DNA from: Imbroritus primus
GTDB taxonomy: Bacteria; Pseudomonadota; Gammaproteobacteria; Burkholderiales; Burkholderiaceae
Assembly (NCBI RefSeq): GCF_964332355.1
Contig: NZ_OZ201294.1
Location: 1-64,000, forward strand
Direction: 5' to 3'
Length of the DNA stretch: 64,000 nt
Shown: piece by piece, positions 25,908 to 34,419 of the stretch
Position numbering within the stretch: position 1 is the stretch's first letter
How the letters are laid out: every line of letters starts with the position of its first letter
Made by a program: the position numbers and the translations under genes
Notes under the pieces: generated by a model
Database searches by the model: none
What the model saw: the letters and a program-made list of their open reading frames with translations, nothing else
Told to the model about the DNA's origin: nothing

Positions 25908-28900
25908 TTATAGCGGCGTCGACGCGGGCATCGATACAGGCGTTGACCCCGCAAGGCCGGAATCTGGCGTGCGCGGGCACGCCAGCCGGGCGCCGGTACC
26001 GGGCGGCTGCAGCGCCGCGACGATCTCGGGCGCGAGTCCGCCCAGCAGCCGGACCGCGAGGCCGCTGGTGAAGCTGTAGCGCGCCGCATACGGCTCGCCC
26101 ACATGGATCGTGACCGTGCCGTAGAAGCGTTCCCCGATGGTAAAGACGAAGTTTGCGGTGCGGCTGATGGCGCGTGACGCCGTCAGCGCGCCGCTCGGCG
26201 AGAACGACTGGTGACGGTGATCGCCCGTGCCCGTCTTGCCGGCCAGTACAAGCGGCGGGCCGGCGCTGCCGGCGGCTTTCTGGAAAAATGGCCGGAGCGC
26301 GCGGGCCGTACCGTTGTCGACCACGTCGCGCATGGCGTCACGTACCCGCGAGGCGATCTCCGGTACCAGCAACTGCTCGCCGGACGCAGGTCGAAAACGG
26401 AAGCGCGTGGCGAACGGCGTATCGCTGCCGATGTCCAGCGTCTCGACAGCCGTGACGGGCGGACGCCGTCCGTCATTGAGGATGATCGACGCCAGTTCGG
26501 CCAGCGCGGCCGGGCGGTCGCCAGAGGCACCGATGGAGGCCGCGTACGACGGCGTGAGCGTGTCGAACGGATAGCCCAGCCGCTGCCAGCGCTTGCCGAT
26601 GCGTTCGAATGCCGCCTGTTCGAGCAGTGTGCGGATGCGTGTGTTCTGCGCGCCGGTGCGACTGGTCTTGAACAACCAGTTGTAGACCTCCTGCCGCACG
26701 GCCTTGCTTTCCTGCAGCAGGCGGTCGAGCGAGGTATCTCCGTAGCGTTCCAGATGCGCCACGAGCCACAATTCCAGCGAATGAATGCCGGACAGGTAGC
26801 CGCGATCGTTGAGCGAAAACCGCTCCGGCGCATATTTGTCGTACAGCGTTTGCACGTCGGCGTCGGTGAGGCGCTGGCGTGGCAGCCGGGCGCGCAGCGT
26901 GCGGGCGAAATCGTCCACGCCAAGTGCCGGGTCGGCGCTGCGCAGTGCCACCGCGAGCCGAGTCGGAACCGGCTTGACGCGATCGAGCAGGCGCGCCACG
27001 CGCTGTGCCCGCGGCAGGCCACGGTAGATGCGCTGGAAATCCGTCAGATAGGCCGCGCCTTCCTGGTCGGCGAACTGCCGCAGGTAGGCAAGCCGCGCAT
27101 CGGCGGCCTGGCCCGAGAGGATCGCTGCGGCTTCGGGCACGGCACGGTAGGTTTCATAGCGGACGATATCGCGCATCAGGCGGATGAACACCAGGTTCAC
27201 TGAATTGCGGAAGCCCATGCGCACGGACAACATCTGTCCAGTCTTGGCGGACTCGAAGTTGGAGAATTTCTGCAGCCCGCCGCCTGTCAGGAACAGTTCA
27301 CTGTCGTTGTCTGAATACTTACGCTCCAGCGCGGCGTCGAGCATCGCGCCCAGATCGCGGTCCCGCGTGCGCAGCAGATAGTCGATCGCCCAGCGGTTCA
27401 GGGCGTCATCGCGTTCCGGCGTTTGCGCGTGCAGGCCGATGTCGTCCAGCGCCGCGTAGCGGCTGTGCAGTTCGGCGATGATTTCCAGATAGGTCACCAG
27501 CGTGCGTAGCTTGGCTGTGGAACCGAGGTTGAGGCGTGCGCCGGTATTCAGGTCGAATGGCTGGTCGAGCGTGTCGGCCTGGACACGGAGTGCGCTGCTG
27601 TCGCCGTCCAGTTCGTAGAGCGTGAAGCTGACGTTCAGGCGTGAAGGATCATCGCCTTCGCGCAGCAGGTTCTTGCCATACAGACCGAAACTGCGCGCGC
27701 CGGCTGCTGTGCGGATGGCCTGCAGCGCTTCCGCGACGCGCACCTGCAGGACGCCATTGATCGTGCTGGCGGCCTGGAGGTCGAAACGCTCCAGATCGTA
27801 GCGGCTCGCGACACCGGTAAGCCGCGCAAGCTCGCTGCGTACCTGGTTCACAGCCTTGCTGGCGACAAACGAGCTGGTGGCAAGCGGCACGGGTGGGGGC
27901 GCCTTATGCAGCGGTGCCTGCAGTGCGGCATCACGCAGGGCGGGGGAGATGATGCCGGCCGCCGCCAGCAGGCGCAGGTAGCTGTCGGTCATGGCGGTCA
28001 GTTCGTCGGTATCGCGCCGCAGGTAGTACGACGGTCGGCGCTGCGAGACCACCAGCGAGAGCATCTGTTTGTAGATCTCGCCCTGGCGTGGTGTCGGCGC
28101 GTGCATGTCGAGCGCGTGCAGCTCGCGGTTGGCTTCCTCGAAGGGTGTGCCATACCAGAGCGCGAGGCCCTCGCCGATGCCGAGGATTTCCCCGACGGGG
28201 CTGCGCGCAGCCAGCGGCACTGCATTCAGGTAGTCGGTGACGATGCGCTGGCGTGCCAGCGTGGTGTCCGGTCCGTCGCGATAGGCGCGTACCGCGGCGG
28301 AACCCATCTGCCGGAATTTCTCGCGAACGGATTCCGTGCGCCCGCCCGCCGAGTGCCGGAATTTTTCGATTTGCGTCGCCAGCGTGCTGCCACCCGGCGT
28401 ACTGTTCTCTGGATCGATGGCGCGCAAGGGCAGATCGAGCGCCGCACGCGCGAGTCGCCGCCAGTCCACGGCCGGATTGCGCTCCGGAAACTCGGGGTCG
28501 AGCAAGCTCTGGTTCTCGATGAACAGCAGGCTGTTGACCAGCACGGGAGGAATGTCCGCGAACCCGGCGTACTGCTGTTCCGGATAACGGCGGGCGAACA
28601 GCGTCTCCCCGTGGCAGTCCAGTAGCTGGAGGCCAGCTGTGGTTTTTTCGCGGTACGGCGCGTACATGCCCGAGTCGAGCCAGTGCATGAGCGCGGGCGA
28701 CTGGCGTGCCTGCGCTTCGCGGGTGAAGCCGCGCGCCTCGAGGCGCGTGGTCAGTTGAGGAATCCAGGTGTAGCCGAAGCGGGTGTCGGCCGGCCCATGC
28801 ATGGGAAAACGGATGGCGTCGCTTGCTCCGGGCTGCTCCTCGAACGTCAGCCCGCGGGCGAAGTCGCTGAGGTAGTGCGCCTGGCGTTGCGAGGTACGCA

Positions 28901-28988
28901 ATTCGTCCACGACAAGCGCCACGGCCACATACACCAGGCCGGCGATCCCCAACAGCAGGCAGACGTAGGTCCAGGTTCTTCGCGACAT
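25908..28988 (-). CDS. Class A penicillin-binding protein (glycosyltransferase plus transpeptidase-like)
   Basis: The 1026-residue protein has an N-terminal membrane anchor (about 5-28) and a GT51 glycosyltransferase domain, recognisable by IENQSLLDPEFPERNPAVDWRR near residue 160 (the family ED-type catalytic region appears as EN) and GGSTLATQIEKFRH near 200. The C-terminal half has the transpeptidase motifs STAK near 500 and KTGTGD near 945. It should polymerise and crosslink peptidoglycan in the periplasm. It is about 200 residues longer than typical PBP1 proteins because of an insert in the middle. The gene is monocistronic. Confidence 0.85.
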   Translation of the reverse strand: MSRRTWTYVCLLLGIAGLVYVAVALVVDELRTSQRQAHYLSDFARGLTFEEQPGASDAIRFPMHGPADTRFGYTWIPQLTTRLEARGFTREAQARQSPALMHWLDSGMYAPYREKTTAGLQLLDCHGETLFARRYPEQQYAGFADIPPVLVNSLLFIENQSLLDPEFPERNPAVDWRRLARAALDLPLRAIDPENSTPGGSTLATQIEKFRHSAGGRTESVREKFRQMGSAAVRAYRDGPDTTLARQRIVTDYLNAVPLAARSPVGEILGIGEGLALWYGTPFEEANRELHALDMHAPTPRQGEIYKQMLSLVVSQRRPSYYLRRDTDELTAMTDSYLRLLAAAGIISPALRDAALQAPLHKAPPPVPLATSSFVASKAVNQVRSELARLTGVASRYDLERFDLQAASTINGVLQVRVAEALQAIRTAAGARSFGLYGKNLLREGDDPSRLNVSFTLYELDGDSSALRVQADTLDQPFDLNTGARLNLGSTAKLRTLVTYLEIIAELHSRYAALDDIGLHAQTPERDDALNRWAIDYLLRTRDRDLGAMLDAALERKYSDNDSELFLTGGGLQKFSNFESAKTGQMLSVRMGFRNSVNLVFIRLMRDIVRYETYRAVPEAAAILSGQAADARLAYLRQFADQEGAAYLTDFQRIYRGLPRAQRVARLLDRVKPVPTRLAVALRSADPALGVDDFARTLRARLPRQRLTDADVQTLYDKYAPERFSLNDRGYLSGIHSLELWLVAHLERYGDTSLDRLLQESKAVRQEVYNWLFKTSRTGAQNTRIRTLLEQAAFERIGKRWQRLGYPFDTLTPSYAASIGASGDRPAALAELASIILNDGRRPPVTAVETLDIGSDTPFATRFRFRPASGEQLLVPEIASRVRDAMRDVVDNGTARALRPFFQKAAGSAGPPLVLAGKTGTGDHRHQSFSPSGALTASRAISRTANFVFTIGERFYGTVTIHVGEPYAARYSFTSGLAVRLLGGLAPEIVAALQPPGTGARLACPRTPDSGLAGSTPVSMPASTPL

Positions 28989-29211
28989 GTTCCCGTTCCG
29001 GCTTGCGGTGCGTTGGCACCGACTGCTTCACTCCATGGTATGTCACGGTGGCAGCACCTGCCAGCGTCAGCGGGCAGGCGGCGCTGCGCCACTGCACGCC
29101 CCGCTGGCGATGGACTATAAATGAAGTATGCGGCGCGCCTGACGGGCCGCGGACCGGGGCCACGGCAAACAGTACGCAACAGTGCGGCGGGAGGATGGCA
29201 AGGAGCGGAAC

Positions 29212-29721
29212 ATGGAACTCCATCTGCAATCTCACCACTTCACCCATCGCCTGCCGGACTGGCGCGCCGCTGCGCTCGCCGGGCTCGTGGCCGGCACGGT
29301 GTTCATCGTCATGGAACTGCTGGTAGTGCGGTTCCTGATGTATCAGGGCGCCTGGGGCTCGGTCACCATGGTGGCCGCCATCGTCCTCGGCCGCGATGTT
29401 CTCACGGCGCCAGCGCAGCCGGCGTGGATGGTCGTAGGGGTCGCGCTGCTTGTGCATTACGCGCTGGCCATCGTGCTGGCGACGCTGCTGGCGGCATTGA
29501 TCACCGCGTTTCGGCTCGACAGCGGCTACGCGCTGGCGCTGGGCACGGGCATCGCCTTTGGTGCGCTGGTGTATGTGGTCAACTTCTACGGACTGGTGCG
29601 TTTCTTCCCGTGGTTCAACGAGGCGCGCAGCATCGAAAGCCTGTTCGCGCATATGGTCTTCGGCCTGATGGCGGCAGGGGCATACAAGCACCTTGAGCGG
29701 CATCCGCCGGAACCGATGTGA
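29212..29721 (+). CDS. Four-helix membrane protein of unknown function
   Basis: This 169-residue protein starts at the ATG preceded by AAGGAG. Four hydrophobic segments (about 18-40, 48-68, 78-105 and 112-135) are separated by short loops; GTGIAFGALVYVVNFYG is the most conserved-looking part. No family function was recognised. It stands alone, divergent from the penicillin-binding protein gene with a 223-base gap, which contains no other gene. Confidence 0.7.
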   Translation: MELHLQSHHFTHRLPDWRAAALAGLVAGTVFIVMELLVVRFLMYQGAWGSVTMVAAIVLGRDVLTAPAQPAWMVVGVALLVHYALAIVLATLLAALITAFRLDSGYALALGTGIAFGALVYVVNFYGLVRFFPWFNEARSIESLFAHMVFGLMAAGAYKHLERHPPEPM

Positions 29722-29845
29722 TGGCCGTGAAGCGACTGCGGCGGGGTGACCGCAGTTGGCGTGGTTTGGGGTAGCCGCCCCGGCGGCAGGTGCCGCCGGC
29801 CGGATGCCGGTATGATCGGATGGTTTTCATTCATCCGTTCAACCC

Positions 29846-30274
29846 ATGCTCTGGACCCACCCCAAACCGCTGGAGGCGCTGCAGGCGCGCTCGCAGGATA
29901 CGGCCGTCTCCAATCTCGGCATTGAATATACCCACATGGATGACGCGTCACTGAGCGCGCGCATGCCGGTGGACGCGCGTACCCGCCAGCCATTCGGCAT
30001 CCTGCATGGCGGGGCTTCGGTGCTGCTGGCGGAAACGCTCGGCAGCACGGCGGCCAGCATGTGCATCGACCTTGCCACGCACTACTGCGTGGGGCTCGAC
30101 ATCAACGCCAACCATGTGCGCGCCGTGACCAGCGGGTTTGTCACGGGCACCGTGCGCGCCATCCACGTGGGCCGCTCGACGCATGTCTGGGGCATCGAAG
30201 TCCGCGACGAGGCTGACCGCTTGGTCTGCATCGCGCGGCTGACCATGGCCGTGCTGCCGCGCGAAGGCCGCTAG
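29846..30274 (+). CDS. Hotdog-fold acyl-CoA thioesterase (PaaI/YdiI-like)
   Basis: The 142-residue protein shows the hotdog thioesterase core: FGILHGGASVLLAETLGS near residue 50, where HGG starts the central helix and the Glu is the expected catalytic residue, and GLDINANHVRAVTSGFVTGT near 85. Length and motifs match the YdiI/MenI group, which hydrolyses aromatic or aliphatic acyl-CoA thioesters, including 1,4-dihydroxy-2-naphthoyl-CoA. The exact substrate is open. It is convergent with the FUSC gene, with one base between stops. Confidence 0.88.
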   Translation: MLWTHPKPLEALQARSQDTAVSNLGIEYTHMDDASLSARMPVDARTRQPFGILHGGASVLLAETLGSTAASMCIDLATHYCVGLDINANHVRAVTSGFVTGTVRAIHVGRSTHVWGIEVRDEADRLVCIARLTMAVLPREGR

Positions 30275-30275
30275 A

Positions 30276-32522
30276 TCACACGCGGCTGCGCCGCGTCGCC
30301 AGCCATGCGGCCCGTACGGAACGGCGCTGCGCTGCTGCCAGCGTGGACGCACGCTGTTCGCGCAATTCCTCGAGTACCGTAACGGCCCGCATGATGCTGG
30401 AACTTACTGCCGCCAGGTCGAGCAACTGATCTTCGAGGCGTTTCTCTACCGCATGTCGGGCGGGTGGAAGCGTGCCCGGCATGGCCAGCGGCGCTACCGG
30501 TAGTCGCCGCAGCACGTGCGAGGCGGCATGCAGCAGGCTGCATTGCCGGCGTACCAGCGTCATGGCGGCGTGACGGTAAGCGTCATCAAGCGTGCTGTCA
30601 TGCAGGGCCGACTGCAGGCGCAGGCCAATGCCGATGAGGCGGCGCGATGCCAGCAGGATCTGCTGCAACTGCGCCGCATGCTCGCGCGCCAGCGGCGTGC
30701 TTGAGGCCAGCGCCTGCTCCGCCAGGCTGACGGCGAGGCCGGTACGGGCGCGCCGCGTGTCATTGCGGATGTCGTTGCGTATCTCCTGCCTGTTCAGGCT
30801 GCCACCGCTGTTGCCGTGCATGCCGTCGCTGTTCGACTTGCCCTCGTACACTGCGCTCGCGACGTACAGGGCCGCGGCATCGACGGCCAGCGCCACATGG
30901 CGCGCGAGCCAGGCGAGCGGCCGTGGACGGGGCGACACCAGTACCAGCGCGAGCGCCAGTGCACAACCCAGCAGGGTGTCGATGCCCCGCAGTACGGCAA
31001 ACGCCAGGCTCGAACCGAGCGGATGCTCGAGCCACGAAAAATACACCACCGTCAGCGTCAGGAAGAATGCGAATGCACCCATTTGCCCGCGCACGCGCGT
31101 GCCATACGCTGCGGCGAGGAATAGCGGCGTCAGCATGGCCATGGCGCCGGGCGGCACGTCGGCCCATGACAGCAGCGCGGCGCTGGCCGCGCCGGCGACG
31201 GAACCTGCGAGGCGCAGCCACGCGGAACGTCGGGTCGACTGCATATGGGGCGTCAGTACGATCACCAGGGTGATAGCAAGCCAGTAGCCGTGGCCGGGCA
31301 GCAGCAGCGTGGCGATGGCGAGGCCGGCCGTGCCGCCGGCGGCGAGCCGGATGGCATGCTGGGGAAGCGCGGCATCGCGACGCAGAGCAGCACGTGCGCT
31401 GCGTGGCAGCAGCAGATGCCAGACAGGCGCGTCCATGTCATCGTCCGCGTCGGTATGCGCAGTGTGCTGTGACGTTGATGGCGACACTGCGGGCAATGGC
31501 TGCCCTAATGCCGCGAGGGCCTGTGTCAATGCCGACGGCCGCGACGTGACCACGGCATGCTGCTGCAGCGGCGCCAGCGCGGCGGCAAGACGGTCGCGCA
31601 GCTCGACGGGCGCTGTCTGGCGCGGCAGCAGGGCATGCCGGATCTGGCGGTCGGCGGCTTCCATGGCGGCAACAAAGTCCCGGGCGATGGCAATCTGCAT
31701 GGCATCCGGTTGTGCCGGTCCAGGATGGTAGGCGGCGTGTGCCGGCCGAGGGTATTCCGCCAGCAGCAGGCCAACACGAAAGCACGCATCGGCAAGCGTG
31801 ACCAGTTCGCCAAAGGTATCCGACCGGCCGTGGCCGAACAGGCGGACGGCATGAACTGCCTGCCGTGCCTGTTCGATCGCCAGACGCAATTGCCGCTTGG
31901 CATCCAGGTAACGTTGCGCTGCTTCGTTACCGTGGACGGCAGCGTCCGGGGTTGCGGCGAGGCGCGCGAACTCCGCGAGGGCGCTGAACATCGCGATGAT
32001 TTCATCGCGCGGGCGGCGATCCGGTTCGCTGGGGAACAGAACCAGGCAGCACGCGATGGCCGCCATGCTGCCTATGCCGTAGTGCAGGGCAGCTGGCAGC
32101 GCTGCGGCGCTATCGGCCAGCGGCACGCCGGCCGAGGTCAGGAACGCGACAAAGACCAGTTTGGCCGGCTGCGCCACGGCACTGTGCTGCGAGCCATAGA
32201 GGCCCACCATCAGGCCGACCACGGCCGCTGCGGCCAGTGCCAGCGGCAGGTTGTGACTGGTGAATGCCCCCAGGCCGCACGCCAGGCTGCCGGCCAAGGC
32301 CAGGATCGACATATTGCGCAGGCGGGCATGCACTGGGCCGACGAGATCCGCGAGCGCGGTCCATACGGCGGCAATGGCCGCGCCGTACCAGGCACGCTGC
32401 CCGGTTTGTAGCGCAATCAGCACAAAGATGGTGTAGGGCAGGGCGTGCACGATGCCCCAATGCAGGGCATGGCGGTGGGTTTGGAGGGTGGCGCGCACGC
32501 GCGCGCAGGGACGGCACAGCAT
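30276..32522 (-). CDS. FUSC-family inner-membrane transporter
   Basis: This protein of about 748 residues has two blocks of hydrophobic helices, each followed by a large soluble region, the layout of the FUSC/AaeB/YccS family. The family includes p-hydroxybenzoate efflux and fusaric acid resistance proteins. AAGG lies 8 bases before the ATG at 32522 (MLCRPCARVRA); a start at 32603 is also open but has no ribosome site. No AaeA-type membrane-fusion partner is next to it, so it resembles YccS or the stand-alone members. Export of an aromatic acid is possible but not shown. Confidence 0.82.
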   Translation of the reverse strand: MLCRPCARVRATLQTHRHALHWGIVHALPYTIFVLIALQTGQRAWYGAAIAAVWTALADLVGPVHARLRNMSILALAGSLACGLGAFTSHNLPLALAAAAVVGLMVGLYGSQHSAVAQPAKLVFVAFLTSAGVPLADSAAALPAALHYGIGSMAAIACCLVLFPSEPDRRPRDEIIAMFSALAEFARLAATPDAAVHGNEAAQRYLDAKRQLRLAIEQARQAVHAVRLFGHGRSDTFGELVTLADACFRVGLLLAEYPRPAHAAYHPGPAQPDAMQIAIARDFVAAMEAADRQIRHALLPRQTAPVELRDRLAAALAPLQQHAVVTSRPSALTQALAALGQPLPAVSPSTSQHTAHTDADDDMDAPVWHLLLPRSARAALRRDAALPQHAIRLAAGGTAGLAIATLLLPGHGYWLAITLVIVLTPHMQSTRRSAWLRLAGSVAGAASAALLSWADVPPGAMAMLTPLFLAAAYGTRVRGQMGAFAFFLTLTVVYFSWLEHPLGSSLAFAVLRGIDTLLGCALALALVLVSPRPRPLAWLARHVALAVDAAALYVASAVYEGKSNSDGMHGNSGGSLNRQEIRNDIRNDTRRARTGLAVSLAEQALASSTPLAREHAAQLQQILLASRRLIGIGLRLQSALHDSTLDDAYRHAAMTLVRRQCSLLHAASHVLRRLPVAPLAMPGTLPPARHAVEKRLEDQLLDLAAVSSSIMRAVTVLEELREQRASTLAAAQRRSVRAAWLATRRSRV

Positions 32523-32789
32523 CGGTTGACCTTGGACACAGCCCGCGACAGGAAGCATGCGGGATTCGCGCGGGCGCCTGGAGGGGCGCCCAGGCAGACT
32601 CAAGCAAGCCGTATGCCACTTGTCGTTGCCACGTGGGCGCGGTGTGGGGCTGTGTCGCCGTGTGCCGTGTGGAGGTATGGCCTCTACGTGATTGCCATAC
32701 GGCCGTGATGCCTGGTCAATGCGTGCTCATCGGCGCGCTGGGTCGGCGCAATGCGGGGCTGGCCGCAATAGTCTGCGGTCAGCGGTATC

Positions 32790-34361
32790 TCAGTGGTGCG
32801 GATGGGTTGCCGCCAGTTCGATTTCCCACGACAGGTAGTCGCGCATCGCCTGTTCGCCGCGCTTGTACGGCGGCAGCAGGATATCGTCCTGGGGCGGCAT
32901 GGTGGCGGTCTCCAGCGTGTAGCCGGCATGTTTCCACGCTGCGGTGCCGCCTTCAAGTGCGGCGACCGTGCTGTATCCGAGTTGCTGGAGCGTATGCGCG
33001 GCGTAGACGGCATGGATACCGGAGCCGCAGGTCACCAGCACCGGCATGGACGGGTCAGGAATGACCTGCGCCACGAGATGCTCGAGCCAGCTGCGCGGCA
33101 ACCACGTCGCACCGTCGATATGACCCTCACAATAGTGCGCGCTGGTATCCACGTCGAGAATGTGCAAGCGACCGGACTGGCGAATCAACTCATGTGCCTC
33201 GACCGGCGTGATGCAACGTACGGCGTTCCGGGCGGCCTCCCATCCGGCAGGCTGCTGGCGCGCACGGCCAGTGGTGACAGCATGGCCGGCATCTCGCCAC
33301 GCCGCCATGCCGCCGGCCAGCACGCCGACCTGCGTGAAGCCCATGCGCTGCAGCCAGACTGCGCTCAGGCGCGCGCGCGTTTCATCGTCGTCGATCAGCA
33401 CGATGCGGGCGGTCCGGACAGCGATGAAATCGTCGGCGCGCTGCACGATCTGTCCGCCCGGAACCCACTGCGCGCCAGGGACGTGCCCGGCAATGTGGTC
33501 GTCGCGCTGGCGTACATCGAACACGTAGAGATTGCCGGCATCCTCCAGCCATGCCGCCAGCGTTGCCGCATCCACACTGGCGATGCCCGCGGCTTCGGCC
33601 ATGGCCCGGCTGGTTGCCGAGGCATGGGCCAGGCTTGTCGCCGACGGCGTGCCGAGTGTGCGCCGCGCGCCGCGCTCGACTTCCTTGCCGGCCAGCAGCC
33701 AGCCCATGGTGCCGTTGCGCAGCGCCACGGCCTGCGTCACGCCAAGTTCGCGCAGCGTTTGCGCGGCGATCAGGCTGCGCGTACGGCCAGCACAGTGGAC
33801 CACGACCGGACCGTCATGGTGGCGCAAGTCGCCTGCATGGCGTGCGATATCGAAGCTCGGTCCGCTGGTCGAGCCGGGAATGCATGCTTCCCGATATTCC
33901 TCCGGCGTACGGACATCGAACAGCAGGATGTTACGGCCTTCGTCTTGCCATTGCCGGAAGCTTTCCGCGTCGACATCCGGAATCGCGTAGTGGTGGTAGG
34001 CCACTTCGCCATAGAGCTTGCTGGGCACATTGTTGCCGGTCGCGATGGGGTAGCCCGCTGCGCGCCACGCCTCGATGCCGCCGCACAGCCAATGGACCTT
34101 GCGGTAGCCAAGCGTCGCCAGCGTTTCGGCGGCCAGCGTGGCCCGCCCGGTGTCGTCATCCGTCACGACGATGGCCGTGTCCGGATCGCGCACCAGCGTG
34201 GCGATCCGCAGCTCGATGCGGCGGCGCGGCAGAACGGTCGCGCCGGGAATATGGCCGCGGTCGGCTTCCATCGGTTCGCGGACATCGAAGAGTGCCATCG
34301 GCTGTTTGGCTTCACGCCACTGGTGGAGGGTTGCGGCGTTGATGGTATTGGTGCGGGACAT
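32790..34361 (-). CDS. Four-domain rhodanese (sulfurtransferase)
   Basis: This 523-residue protein carries four rhodanese domains (about 5-110, 125-230, 258-365 and 385-490). Domain 2 has an active-site Cys in VVHCAGRTRS and domain 4 in VTCGSGIHA. Domains 1 and 3 have Asp at that place (VTDDDTGRA and IDDDETRA) and should be inactive, so inactive and active domains alternate. The start at 34361 (MSRTNTINAATL) was chosen from the start of the first domain. It lies 58 bases downstream of the acyl-CoA ligase on the same strand and may be cotranscribed. Rhodaneses move sulfane sulfur from thiosulfate or persulfides to thiol acceptors. Confidence 0.88.
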   Translation of the reverse strand: MSRTNTINAATLHQWREAKQPMALFDVREPMEADRGHIPGATVLPRRRIELRIATLVRDPDTAIVVTDDDTGRATLAAETLATLGYRKVHWLCGGIEAWRAAGYPIATGNNVPSKLYGEVAYHHYAIPDVDAESFRQWQDEGRNILLFDVRTPEEYREACIPGSTSGPSFDIARHAGDLRHHDGPVVVHCAGRTRSLIAAQTLRELGVTQAVALRNGTMGWLLAGKEVERGARRTLGTPSATSLAHASATSRAMAEAAGIASVDAATLAAWLEDAGNLYVFDVRQRDDHIAGHVPGAQWVPGGQIVQRADDFIAVRTARIVLIDDDETRARLSAVWLQRMGFTQVGVLAGGMAAWRDAGHAVTTGRARQQPAGWEAARNAVRCITPVEAHELIRQSGRLHILDVDTSAHYCEGHIDGATWLPRSWLEHLVAQVIPDPSMPVLVTCGSGIHAVYAAHTLQQLGYSTVAALEGGTAAWKHAGYTLETATMPPQDDILLPPYKRGEQAMRDYLSWEIELAATHPHH

Positions 34362-34419
34362 GGGTGCCTGGCAGAAAAAGGGATGATCGGTGGAAGAAGA
34401 GCCGGTCGCCTGCATAGCC

